DNA of 16,066 nucleotides, from positions 1 to 16,066 of the forward strand of contig JBDTNQ010000105.1 in NCBI GenBank assembly GCA_039933635.1, written 5' to 3'. Positions within the stretch are counted from its first letter, which is position 1. Every line of letters begins with the position of its first letter. A model generated the notes under the pieces. The model saw nothing but the letters and a program-made list of their open reading frames with translations. It was not told the DNA's origin and did not search any database. Below, one piece after another: positions 1 to 7,396 of the stretch. The translations under genes and the position numbers were made by a program. Origin of the DNA: JBDTNQ01 sp039933635 (GTDB lineage: Bacteria > Acidobacteriota > Vicinamibacteria > Vicinamibacterales > SCN-69-37).

Positions 1-24
1 GTCGCCCGGCGTGCGCCGGGCGAC
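1..24. repeat. Perfect GC-rich hairpin inside the methyltransferase gene
   Basis: Arms GTCGCCCGGC (1-10) and GCCGGGCGAC (15-24) are exact reverse complements around a 4-nt loop. It lies in coding sequence (Thr-Ser-Pro-Gly-Ala-Arg-Arg), just after the last conserved motif of the methyltransferase domain, where a linker to a second domain would be expected. No T-tract is visible, so it is not an obvious terminator. Confidence 0.5.
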
Positions 25-890
25 GTGGCCCGCACCGCCAGCGCAATCTGCCGCGTGTGTTCCGGCGTCGTGCCGCAGCAGCCGCCGACCAGCCGCACGC
101 CCGCCGCCACGAAGCGGCGGGCGTAGCTGGCCATGTACTCGGGAGAGCTCAGATAGAGATTGCGTCCATCCACGTCGCGCGGCCGTCCCGCGTTCGGCTG
201 CGCGGCCAGCCGACTGGAGGACGAACCCGCCATGCGTTCGATCGTTTCAAGCATGGCCGCCGGTCCGACGGCGCAGTTCAGTCCGACGACATCCGCGCCG
301 GCCTTCTCGAGCGCCGGCGTGAATTGCTCGGGCGGCGTCCCGTCCAGCGTCGGACCATCGTCGCCCGTCGTCATCTGAGCGACGATCGGGAGCGCGGACA
401 CGGAACGCACGGCGCGAATGGCGGCAAGCAGTTCGGACAGGTCGCCGAATGTTTCGAGGATGAAGAGATCGATGCCGCCGTCCACGAGCGCGGTTGCCTG
501 CTCGCGGAACGCGTCCTCGGCCTCGGCGAGGCTCGTGCGTCCCCACGGCTCGATGCGGATGCCCAGCGGTCCGATGGCCCCTGCGACCCAGGCCTGTCCC
601 TGCGCCGCGCGGACGGCAATTCGCGCGCCCTCGCGGTTGATGGCCGACACCTGATCCGCCAGGCCGAAGTTGGTGAGTTTGACGCGGTTCGCGCCGAAGG
701 TGTTCGTCTCGAGTACGTCCGCGCCTGCGCGGACGTACTCGCGGTGCACTTCCGCCACCAGTTCGGGCTGGATGACGTTCAGCTCGTCAAAACACCGGTT
801 GAGGAAGACGCCTTTGGCGTACAGCATCGTGCCCGTGGCGCCGTCGCACACGAGCACGCGCTGATCGAGAGCTTCAAGAAACCCCTGCAT
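1..890 (-). CDS. Homocysteine S-methyltransferase, partial (probably N-terminal half of a bifunctional methyltransferase/methylenetetrahydrofolate reductase)
   Basis: Transfers a methyl group to homocysteine to make methionine, in the cytosol. The translated minus strand begins MQGFLEALDQRVLVCDGATG and carries the family landmarks CDGATGTML (about residues 14-22), ETNTFGANR, GLNCAVGP and GGCCGTTPEH. The three zinc-binding cysteines are visible at about C206, C271 and C272, with spacing close to that of MetH. The gene runs off the left edge after about 296 codons, so its C-terminus is not seen. From memory, the start (LVCDG, LNRCFDELN) is most like proteins fused to methylenetetrahydrofolate reductase (YitJ type); this is inference, and a stand-alone enzyme or the first module of MetH is possible. 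ATG at 890 is the likely start. In-frame TTG codons occur upstream just after a TAA, and no clear ribosome binding site is seen. It lies 68 nt downstream of nuoI on the same strand and may be co-transcribed. Confidence 0.9.
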   Translation of the reverse strand, partial: MQGFLEALDQRVLVCDGATGTMLYAKGVFLNRCFDELNVIQPELVAEVHREYVRAGADVLETNTFGANRVKLTNFGLADQVSAINREGARIAVRAAQGQAWVAGAIGPLGIRIEPWGRTSLAEAEDAFREQATALVDGGIDLFILETFGDLSELLAAIRAVRSVSALPIVAQMTTGDDGPTLDGTPPEQFTPALEKAGADVVGLNCAVGPAAMLETIERMAGSSSSRLAAQPNAGRPRDVDGRNLYLSSPEYMASYARRFVAAGVRLVGGCCGTTPEHTRQIALAVRATSPGARRA

Positions 891-958
891 TGGGGAGGCG
901 CTGAGGATCGCGCCGGGAGAACTCAACAATTAGAGCCAGGAGCCCAAAGCGCCGACGG

Positions 959-1402
959 TCAGCGCGCGGCCTCAGACGACGCAGGAACCAGCATGTCCTG
1001 CTTGTCCCAGATGAAATCCTTCTTGTCGTAGACGGCCAGCTCGTAGTCCTTGCCCATGAAGATGGCCGACACCGGGCACGCCTCTTCGCAGTAGCCGCAG
1101 AAGATGCATCGGGTCTTGTGGATCTGGTACACCGACGCGTAGCGCGGGCCCGCCATGATCGACCCGTCGTTTTCCGCCGCCTCGAGGTAAATCGCGTCCG
1201 CGGGGCAGGCCACGGCGCACAGCCCGCAGGCGACGCACTTCTCGAGGCCATTCTCGTCCCGCATCAGCACCTGTTTGCCCCGGTATTTCGGGAACATCGG
1301 CATTTTCTCGGCCGGGTAGTTCAGGGTGATGGGCTTCTTGAACATGTGCTTGAAGGTCGTCGCGAAGCCAATGAGAAACGGGCGAATCATGCCGGCCATC
1401 AT
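959..1402 (-). CDS. nuoI: NADH-quinone oxidoreductase subunit I (NuoI), 4Fe-4S ferredoxin-type
   Basis: Peripheral-arm subunit of respiratory complex I that passes electrons through two 4Fe-4S clusters (N6a/N6b) towards quinone. The 147-residue protein has a NuoI-like N-terminus (FATTFKHMFKKPITLNYP), then two classic cluster motifs CVACGLCAVACP and CIFCGYCEEACP separated by about 35 residues, the usual two-cluster arrangement. Length is within the family range, slightly short. The start is uncertain: ATG codons lie at 1402, 1399 and 1390, none with a clear Shine-Dalgarno. No other nuo gene is adjacent: upstream is a divergent two-component system and downstream is a methionine-synthesis gene. 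A NuoI-like ferredoxin serving another complex cannot be excluded, but the sequence reads as a normal NuoI. Confidence 0.9.
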   Translation of the reverse strand: MMAGMIRPFLIGFATTFKHMFKKPITLNYPAEKMPMFPKYRGKQVLMRDENGLEKCVACGLCAVACPADAIYLEAAENDGSIMAGPRYASVYQIHKTRCIFCGYCEEACPVSAIFMGKDYELAVYDKKDFIWDKQDMLVPASSEAAR

Positions 1403-1416
1403 AGCAAAAGGCGCGC

Positions 1417-1438
1417 GAAACCCGACTTAAGAAACCCG
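1417..1438. repeat. Direct repeat GAAACCCG in the nuoI/lytS divergent spacer
   Basis: GAAACCCG occurs at 1417-1424 and 1431-1438 (14-bp period). The second copy is part of an imperfect palindrome AAACC-C-GGTTT (1432-1442). This lies 15 to 40 bp upstream of nuoI in the 118-bp spacer shared with the sensor kinase gene, so it could be a regulator site, but nothing identifies the protein. No convincing pair of promoter hexamers was found for nuoI. Confidence 0.3.
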
Positions 1439-1520
1439 GTTTCAAATGTGACTCCGGGAACCGCAGTCCACACGAACATGGGCCGTAAATTGCTGCGGAT
1501 GCTATTGTTAGACTCGATCA

Positions 1521-2837
1521 ATGCCGCAGTCCGTCCCGTCGATTACGCACGAGGTCCTGCTGCTGACCCTGATGGCCAAAGTGGCCGTCGCGGCCATCCT
1601 GGCCACGATGCTCGTGCGCTTTTCCTGGTTTCGCCGGATCCTCCTGACCGAACGTCGAGATTGGCCCGAGCGGCTCGTCTTCGCGGCGGGTCTCGGCGTG
1701 CCGCTGGTGGCGGGCGTGATTGCCCGGATGTTCCTCGACTACAAGGCCGCGGACCTCACGTTGTCCGGCTCCTTTCTCGCGGGCCTGATTGCCGGTCCCT
1801 TCGCCGGAGCACTCGTCGGAGCGAGCGTCGGCCTGCCGCCCACGTTCGCCCACCAGTGGGCCGCGCTGCCCTTCGCGATCGGCTGCGGCTTCGCCGGCGG
1901 CGGCCTGCGCGAGATCTGCCCGAAGGAAGAAATCTGGAAGTTCTCTCCGTTCTTCGTGACCTCGCTGCACCGCTCGGCGTGGAAGCTCCTGCGGAACTTC
2001 CAGCTCGACTGGCAGGTGATCCTCGTCATGGCGCCCGTCATGCTCGAGTTGCTCTCGCAGTCCATCACTGGGAAATTTCCGCGGAGTCTCTTCCACTTCA
2101 CGCCCGATACTTGGTGGCTCTCACTCCTGGTGGTGAGCGCAAGCGTCCTCGCCGTCGCCATTCCGATCAAGATCTGGAATAGTGCCCGCATCGAACATCG
2201 TCTCGCCGAGCAGGAAAAACTGCTGATGGCCGCCCGCGTCGAAGCCCTGGCCAATCAGATCAACCCGCACTTCCTCTTCAACACGCTCACGTCGATTTCG
2301 TCGCTGATCCGCTCCAAGCCTGAAACGGCGCGCGTGCTGATCGTCAAGCTCTCCGGACTGCTCCGCCGCCTCCTCCGGAGCCAGGAGCACTTCGTGACGT
2401 TGCGCGAGGAGCTCGCCGCCATCGACGAATACCTGGACATCGAGCGCGTGCGGTTCGGGCCGAGCCTGGTCGTCGAGAAAACGATCGACGACAGCAGCCT
2501 CGACATCATCGTGCCGAGCATGATCCTGCAGCCGCTGGTGGAGAACTCCATCAAGCACGGCCTCGGCAAGAAGGTCGGTGAGGGCCGCATCACGATCCAT
2601 GCGTCCCGCCGCGCGGGACATGCCGTGATCGAAATCCTCGATAACGGCATCGGTATGCCCGCCGACCGACTCGAGGCGACCTCGGACCACGGCATCGGGC
2701 TGCGTAACGTCAACGAGCGTCTGCGCGTGATCTACGGCGCGAACTACGCGCTGCATCTGAGCAGCGTCCCGGGCCAGGGCACGCTCGCCCGCATCGAGAT
2801 CCCCGAACTCGTCGTCCCAGAGCGGGCCTCTGCCTAA
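1521..2837 (+). CDS. LytS-type membrane sensor histidine kinase
   Basis: Senses an unknown signal at the membrane and phosphorylates the response regulator encoded next. The 438-residue protein has several hydrophobic segments over about residues 12-212, with the LYT-type stretch AGLIAGPFAGALVGASVGL (87-104 region), then a LytS/YehU-class kinase core. QINPHFLFN carries the phosphoacceptor His250. ENSIKHG (341-347), DNGIGM (374-379) and GIGLRNVNERL (391-401) form the ATP-binding site. This is the His_kinase plus HATPase_c architecture, not the common HisKA type. ATG 1521 has no clear ribosome binding site; a TATTGT hexamer ends 12 nt upstream, so the transcript may have a very short leader. 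Only 3 nt separate its stop from the regulator gene, so the two are clearly one operon. Confidence 0.93.
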   Translation: MPQSVPSITHEVLLLTLMAKVAVAAILATMLVRFSWFRRILLTERRDWPERLVFAAGLGVPLVAGVIARMFLDYKAADLTLSGSFLAGLIAGPFAGALVGASVGLPPTFAHQWAALPFAIGCGFAGGGLREICPKEEIWKFSPFFVTSLHRSAWKLLRNFQLDWQVILVMAPVMLELLSQSITGKFPRSLFHFTPDTWWLSLLVVSASVLAVAIPIKIWNSARIEHRLAEQEKLLMAARVEALANQINPHFLFNTLTSISSLIRSKPETARVLIVKLSGLLRRLLRSQEHFVTLREELAAIDEYLDIERVRFGPSLVVEKTIDDSSLDIIVPSMILQPLVENSIKHGLGKKVGEGRITIHASRRAGHAVIEILDNGIGMPADRLEATSDHGIGLRNVNERLRVIYGANYALHLSSVPGQGTLARIEIPELVVPERASA

Positions 2838-2840
2838 CCC

Positions 2841-3629
2841 ATGACGCCTCTTCGAACCGTCGTCGTCGACGATGAGCAGCTCGCGCGGGAGGAGCTGTGC
2901 TTCCTGCTGGAGCAAGCGGGCGATATCGAAATCATCGGCCAGGCCGGGGACGGCATCACGGCCCTGCGGCTGGCCGGCGAACTGAAACCGGATCTGCTGT
3001 TTCTGGACGTCCAGATGCCCGGCCTCACCGGATTCGAGGTCGCGCGGCGTCTGATTCAGACCGACTTACCACCCCAGCTCGTGTTCGTGACCGCCTTCGA
3101 CCAATACGCGGTCGACGCGTTTTCGGTGAACGCCGTCGACTACATCCTCAAGCCGGTGGACGCGACCCGGCTCGAACAGGCCGTCGACCGGGCCCGCAGA
3201 CGCCAGGCCTCCCAGCAGGTGGCGAAGATGCCGCTCAGTCCGGCCGATCTCGAAAAGGTGATCGAGGCCGTCCAGGCGCGACAGGTCGGCCGGCGGGACC
3301 AGTTGGCCATCCGGGTCGGCGAACGCTTCGTCCTGGTCCAGGCCGAAGAGGTGGTCTATGCCTCCCTGGTCGATGAGGCGATAATGGTGGTAACAAACAC
3401 GGTGTCCGGGACGTCTAACTATCGGACACTCGACGAACTCCAGACTCGTCTGGATCCTGCGGTGTTCTGGCGCGTCCACAGGTCGCACCTCGTAAACATC
3501 ACGAAAATCAAGGAGATCGTCCCCTGGTTCAGCCGCAACTTCCTCCTGAAGATGAAAGACGCGAAGACCACGGAGATTCCGGTCAGCCGCGCGCAGACGC
3601 GCCGGTTGAGGGACTACCTGCAGCTCTGA
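2841..3629 (+). CDS. LytTR-family response regulator
   Basis: DNA-binding partner of the adjacent sensor kinase. The receiver domain (about 1-120) shows the acidic pair D10/D11, phosphoacceptor D56 in LFLDVQMPG, T84 in FVTAFD, and K104 in YILKPVD. A linker of about 35 residues leads to a LytTR DNA-binding domain (about 153-262), recognised by IRVGERFVLV, VVYASLVDEA and the hallmark WRVHRSHLVN (210-219). Total length of 262 is typical for LytR/AlgR-type regulators. The gene starts 3 nt after the kinase stop and has no Shine-Dalgarno of its own, suggesting coupled translation. Its targets are not shown by the sequence; LytTR regulators in other bacteria often control surface, competence or cell-wall functions. 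The stop codon (TGA at 3627-3629) overlaps a CTG that may start the next gene. Confidence 0.95.
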   Translation: MTPLRTVVVDDEQLAREELCFLLEQAGDIEIIGQAGDGITALRLAGELKPDLLFLDVQMPGLTGFEVARRLIQTDLPPQLVFVTAFDQYAVDAFSVNAVDYILKPVDATRLEQAVDRARRRQASQQVAKMPLSPADLEKVIEAVQARQVGRRDQLAIRVGERFVLVQAEEVVYASLVDEAIMVVTNTVSGTSNYRTLDELQTRLDPAVFWRVHRSHLVNITKIKEIVPWFSRNFLLKMKDAKTTEIPVSRAQTRRLRDYLQL

Positions 3630-3703
3630 CGGCAACGTCGGATCCGCCGCCGTGGGCTGAACGGCCGATCACGGCCGCCTCGCATGAGGTCGACGCGTCG
3701 GCC

Positions 3704-4303
3704 TTGCCCCCGGGGCCGCACTACCTGCCGGAGCCCCCACGGCCCAAGGTGTCGGCCGGGCAGATGCTGACCCGCGTGGGCGAGGAACTGCTGGCGTGGT
3801 TCAAGACGCTCGTCTCCGCGGCGGTCTACGCCACGCTCATCGTGACGTTCGGCTTCCAGGTCGCGCGCGTCGAGGGCCAGAGCATGGCGCCCACCCTCGA
3901 AGATCAGGATCGGCTCATCGTCAACAAGCTCGAGTACCGCCTGCCGAATCACTCGCCCCGCGTCGGCGACATCGTCATGCTGCTGTATCCGAACGACCCC
4001 GAGAAATCGTTCGTCAAGCGCGTGGTCGGCGAACCGGGCGACACGATTCGCAGCGTCAACGGACAGGTGTACCGCAACGACGTGCCCCTGCAGGACGACT
4101 TCATCCCCGAAGAGTTCAAGTCGTACGATACCTGGGGGCCGGAAGTGGTACGCGAGGGCTACTACTTCGTGATGGGTGACCACCGGAACAACAGCTCCGA
4201 TAGCCGCACGTGGGGCTTCGTGCCCAAGAAATACATCATGGGCCGCGTGCAGATCCGCTGGTGGCCGCTCAGCCAGGCCAAGATCTTCGCGGAGTGGAAG
4301 TAG
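3704..4303 (+). CDS. lepB: Signal peptidase I
   Basis: Membrane serine protease that removes signal peptides from exported proteins. From the TTG at 3704 it is 199 residues. One transmembrane segment covers about 35-56, then catalytic Ser60 sits in VEGQSMAPT and the general base Lys105 in KSFVKRVVGEPGD. The S26 box E GDHRNNSSDSR is complete. It is a short one-membrane-span type. The start is uncertain: the frame stays open upstream with no ATG or GTG, offering TTG 3704, ATG 3764 (which still keeps the membrane segment), or CTG 3626, which overlaps the regulator's TGA as CTGA and would give a 225-residue protein beginning M-T-A-T-S-D. Same-strand position after the two-component genes suggests the same transcript. 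Its presence fits the secreted enzymes elsewhere in the window. Confidence 0.93.
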   Translation: MPPGPHYLPEPPRPKVSAGQMLTRVGEELLAWFKTLVSAAVYATLIVTFGFQVARVEGQSMAPTLEDQDRLIVNKLEYRLPNHSPRVGDIVMLLYPNDPEKSFVKRVVGEPGDTIRSVNGQVYRNDVPLQDDFIPEEFKSYDTWGPEVVREGYYFVMGDHRNNSSDSRTWGFVPKKYIMGRVQIRWWPLSQAKIFAEWK

Positions 4304-4310
4304 TTCGGCG

Positions 4311-4334
4311 GCCCCGGGCCTGAAGGCCCGGGGC
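4311..4334. terminator. GC-rich hairpin between convergent lepB and acyl-CoA synthetase genes
   Basis: Perfect 10-bp stem, arms GCCCCGGGCC (4311-4320) and GGCCCGGGGC (4325-4334), with loop TGAA. It starts 8 nt after the lepB stop and ends 19 nt beyond the end of the minus-strand synthetase gene. There is no T-tract on either side, so it may be a weak bidirectional terminator or a copy of a dispersed intergenic repeat. Confidence 0.55.
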
Positions 4335-4353
4335 TCCACGGACGCGCGGGCCG

Positions 4354-6207
4354 CTACACGGACCGGTAGATTTCGTCGATCACCGCACGAAACTGTTCTT
4401 CCACGACCCTGCGTTTCACTTTCATGGTCGGCGTCAGCGCGCCGCTGGCCATCGTCAGCTCCTGGTCGAGAATCACGAACTTCTTGATGCGCTCGAACTG
4501 CGCGAGATCGCGGTTCACGTCCTCGACGATGGCGTCGAACAGCTGGTGAACGTCTGACGCGGTGGCGCGCGTACGGGCGGCATCAGGGCTGACGCCGAGC
4601 CGCGCGCCGAGAACACGGAAGTCGGGCACGATGAGGGCAGCCGGAAAGTGGCGCCGGTCGCCGACGAGGATCGCTTCGGCCACGAGGTCGGCGGCCCGAA
4701 GACGCTGTTCGATCGGTTGCGGCGCGATCTTCTTGCCGCCGGACGTCAGGAGCATCTCCTTTTTGCGATCCGTGAGGCGCAGGTAGCCCTCGGCGTCGAT
4801 CGTGCCGATGTCCCCCGTGTGGAACCAGCCATCGCGGAGCACCGCGGCCGTATCCGCCGGCCGGTTGTAGTAACCGAGCATCACATTCGGTCCGCGCACG
4901 AGGAACTCGCCATCCTCGGCGCTCTTCACCTCGACGTTCCGCAGCGGCGGACCGACGGTGCCGAAGCGGATGGCCTTCAGCGGCATCACGGAGATCACCG
5001 GCGCCGTTTCCGTGAGGCCGTAGCCCTCGAGAATCGGCAGGCCGACGCCAAGGAAGAAGGTGGCCAGCGTCGGATCCAGCGGCGCGCTGCCCGACACGGC
5101 ATAGCGGAGCCGTCCGCCGATGCCCGCACGAATCTTCGAGAACACCAGGCGATCCGCGATCGCCGATGCGGCCCTGAGCGACGTGGGGAGCGCGGTGCCG
5201 GCCGCGAGGTGCTCGCCACGCCGCCGCGCGACCTTCACCGCCCACCGGAACATCGCGCGCCGCGGCGCGGACGCCTCGGCCGCCCGCTCGTGAATCCGCG
5301 CGTACAGCTTCTCGAAGACGCGCGGCACGCCGCTCATGACCGTGGGTTTCACGGTGAGCAGGTTGCGCGGGACCGCGTCGATCGACTCCGCGAAGATCAT
5401 CGAAATGCCGGTCGACAGATACACATACGCCACGATCCGTTCGAGCGCGTGACACAGCGGCAGAAACGACAACCCGACATCGTCGTGATACAGGTCGAGC
5501 ACGTCGAGGGAGCCGCAGAGATTCGCGGCGAGGTTGCCGTGCGTGAGCATCACGCCCTTGGGCTCGGCCGTCGTGCCCGACGTGTAGATGATCACGGCCA
5601 GATCTTCAGGACGAACCGCCTTCGCGGCGTTCTGATACTCGCGCGCCACGCCCCATCCGCCGCGAATCCGCTGATGTCCACGTTCCGCCACGTCGGCCAG
5701 CGCCAGAATGGGCACCGATGCGGGCGGCAGTTCGATGGGATCGATGACGACGATGGTCTTGATGGCCGGTGCACTGGGCAACGCCACGAGCAGTTTGTCG
5801 AGCTGAGACGCGGAGGACACGACAACGATCGAGGCACTGCTGTCGCGCAGGATGAACGCAATCTGTTCAGTCGAGAGCGTCGGATAGATCGGGGTGCTGA
5901 TGGCGCCGGCTGTCAGAATGGCCAGATCGGTGAAGACCCACTCCGGCCGACTCTCTGAGAGGATCGCCACGCGGTCACCGCGCGACATGCCGATGGCGCT
6001 GAGGCCCAGGCTGATGTCGCGAATGCGCGGCACCAGGTCCCGACCGCTGATGTACTCGACGGCGTCGCCGCGGCACTGTCCGATCAGGTCAGGCTTGGGA
6101 AACCGCCCGCCCGAAAGAAACGGCAGCTCGGCGATCGTCCGCACGCGGAGCGAGCCGTCAGGCGCCGTGCGCGTGTCCAGATCGAGATCGACGTCAGGCG
6201 TGGTCAT
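4354..6207 (-). CDS. Long-chain fatty acid--CoA ligase (AMP-forming)
   Basis: Activates fatty acids to acyl-CoA through an acyl-AMP intermediate, for lipid synthesis or beta-oxidation; probably membrane-associated. The 617-residue protein matches the FadD15/ACSL-type branch of the adenylate-forming superfamily in length and order of motifs: P-loop YTSGTTAEPKG (208-218), the LPLCHALER segment (249-257), MSGVPRVFEKLYA (291-303), GYGLTETAP (395-403), TGDIG (464-468) and LTDRKKEMLLTSGGKKIAP (478-496). ATG 6207 starts MTTPDVDLDLD; no strong ribosome binding site is seen. It is last in a five-gene minus-strand unit, 30 nt after moaC. Substrate chain length cannot be read from the sequence. Company with plsC in the same unit suggests a role in phospholipid acyl supply. 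Confidence 0.93.
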   Translation of the reverse strand: MTTPDVDLDLDTRTAPDGSLRVRTIAELPFLSGGRFPKPDLIGQCRGDAVEYISGRDLVPRIRDISLGLSAIGMSRGDRVAILSESRPEWVFTDLAILTAGAISTPIYPTLSTEQIAFILRDSSASIVVVSSASQLDKLLVALPSAPAIKTIVVIDPIELPPASVPILALADVAERGHQRIRGGWGVAREYQNAAKAVRPEDLAVIIYTSGTTAEPKGVMLTHGNLAANLCGSLDVLDLYHDDVGLSFLPLCHALERIVAYVYLSTGISMIFAESIDAVPRNLLTVKPTVMSGVPRVFEKLYARIHERAAEASAPRRAMFRWAVKVARRRGEHLAAGTALPTSLRAASAIADRLVFSKIRAGIGGRLRYAVSGSAPLDPTLATFFLGVGLPILEGYGLTETAPVISVMPLKAIRFGTVGPPLRNVEVKSAEDGEFLVRGPNVMLGYYNRPADTAAVLRDGWFHTGDIGTIDAEGYLRLTDRKKEMLLTSGGKKIAPQPIEQRLRAADLVAEAILVGDRRHFPAALIVPDFRVLGARLGVSPDAARTRATASDVHQLFDAIVEDVNRDLAQFERIKKFVILDQELTMASGALTPTMKVKRRVVEEQFRAVIDEIYRSV

Positions 6208-6237
6208 GCGTTTCTGGAAACGAGCGTCGCACGCGTG

Positions 6238-6723
6238 TCAGCCCCGGCGACGATAGACGCCGCTGCGACCGCCACGTTTTTCCTCGAGCTGAATCGGGCC
6301 GATGACCATCGCGCGGTCCACAGCCTTGAGCATGTCGTACAGCGTCAGCGCCGCGGCGGACACCGCGACGAGCGCCTCCATCTCGACCCCCGTGCGGCCG
6401 ACGGTGCCGACCCGGGCGGTGATCGCGTAGCCGTCGCGACGCGGCGTCAACTCGATCTCCACGTGCGTGAGCGGCAACGGATGGCAGAGCGGGATCAGGT
6501 CCGACGTGCGCTTGGCCGCCATGATGCCGGCCAGACGCGCGGTCTGCAGCGGGTCGCCCTTGGCCACGGTGCGTTGCCGGATGGCGCGCACGGCGGCGGC
6601 GTTCATGCGAATCGCGCCGGACGCCACGGCTTCGCGTGCGGTTTCGGCCTTCGCGCCCACGTCGACCATGCGTACGCGCCCGTGCGCGTCGACGTGGGAC
6701 AGCGACTTACGCGGGGCTGTCAT
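6238..6723 (-). CDS. moaC: Cyclic pyranopterin monophosphate synthase MoaC
   Basis: Converts the cyclised GTP product of MoaA into cyclic pyranopterin monophosphate, an early step of molybdenum cofactor synthesis. From ATG 6723 it is 161 residues, the normal length, with RMVDVGAK (18-25), AGIMAAKRTSDLIPLCHPL (65-83), TGVEMEALVAVSAAALTLYD (111-130) and MLKAVDRAM (131-139). D130 and K133 correspond to the conserved active-site Asp and Lys of the LYDMxKAVD motif. ATG 6732 is also possible, but a GAGG stands 9 nt before ATG 6723 and touches ATG 6732, favouring the shorter form. The start overlaps the end of rex by 17 nt, implying coupled translation. No other moa or moe gene is in the window, so this is an isolated Moco gene in a lipid/redox operon. 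Confidence 0.96.
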   Translation of the reverse strand: MTAPRKSLSHVDAHGRVRMVDVGAKAETAREAVASGAIRMNAAAVRAIRQRTVAKGDPLQTARLAGIMAAKRTSDLIPLCHPLPLTHVEIELTPRRDGYAITARVGTVGRTGVEMEALVAVSAAALTLYDMLKAVDRAMVIGPIQLEEKRGGRSGVYRRRG

Positions 6724-7384
6724 CGGCAGCATCCTCGCGCGCCAGGAAGAACGACAGACTCTCCATCGAGACGGTCAGATCCACGTTCTTCAACTTCACG
6801 CCCGGCGGCACCTTCAACGAGCCCGGCGAGAAGTTGAGCACGGCTCGAATGCCGGCCTGCACGGCGGTGTTGACCACGCCCTGTGCGGAATCGGCCGGCA
6901 CGGCAATCACGGCGATGTCGATGTGATCCTGTTTGACCAGCCGGCGGAACTCGCTGATGTCGTGAATCCGCACCCCGCCACGCGACTTGCGGCCAATCTT
7001 GCGGCGCTCGGCGTCGAAGAGAGCCACGATGGCGAAGCCTTCCTGACGGAAGCCCGGGTAGTCCGCCAGAGCCAGGCCGAGGTTGCCGGCGCCAAGAATC
7101 GCCACGCGCACGGTGCGGTCCAGGCCGAGGATGACGCGCAGGTGCTTCTTCAGTTCCTTGACGTAGTAGCCGACACCCCGTACGCCGAACTCGCCAAAAT
7201 ACGCGAGATCCTTCCGAATCTGCGCGGCGTTCAACTGGAACTGCTCAGCCAGGGCCTTCGACGAGATGGTCTTGACCCCTGCCGCGTCCAGGGTGTTCAA
7301 GCACCGGAGGTACACGGAGAGGCGGCCGGACGTGAGCTCCGAAACCTGGTCGCTTGACGCGCGGGGATTGATCCGCCGAGTCAC
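6707..7384 (-). CDS. rex: Redox-sensing transcriptional repressor Rex
   Basis: DNA-binding repressor that reads the NADH/NAD+ ratio; NADH binding releases it from operators, usually of fermentation and respiration genes. The 225-residue protein has an N-terminal winged helix (about 15-80) with SSKALAEQFQLNAAQIRKDL and the Rex signature YFGEFGVRGVGY (62-73). A Rossmann domain follows with GAGNLG (98-103) and an acidic residue (D124 in VALFD) typical of NAD rather than NADP binding. The swapped C-terminal helix region (SMESLSFFLARED) is present. The start is GTG 7384, 12 nt after the plsC stop, without a clear ribosome binding site. Only a lone half-site TTGTGA is seen at its own start, so self-regulation is not demonstrated. 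Being third in an operon after carD and plsC is unusual and may tie redox state to lipid genes. Confidence 0.96.
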   Translation of the reverse strand: MTRRINPRASSDQVSELTSGRLSVYLRCLNTLDAAGVKTISSKALAEQFQLNAAQIRKDLAYFGEFGVRGVGYYVKELKKHLRVILGLDRTVRVAILGAGNLGLALADYPGFRQEGFAIVALFDAERRKIGRKSRGGVRIHDISEFRRLVKQDHIDIAVIAVPADSAQGVVNTAVQAGIRAVLNFSPGSLKVPPGVKLKNVDLTVSMESLSFFLAREDAADDSPA

Positions 7385-7396
7385 AAGGTGAGGATT

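Noticed and set aside
57..1031. 324-codon plus-strand frame across the methyltransferase and nuoI
   Set aside because: The minus strand encodes both genes with conserved metal-binding cysteines; the plus frame shows nothing recognisable.
4648..5958. 436-codon open frame antisense to the acyl-CoA synthetase
   Set aside because: Shadow of a well-supported gene; composition is unlike a real protein and no motif is present.
7381..7386. TTGTGA at the rex start as a Rex operator
   Set aside because: Only one half-site is present; the second half of the known TTGTGA-N-TCACAA-type palindrome is missing.
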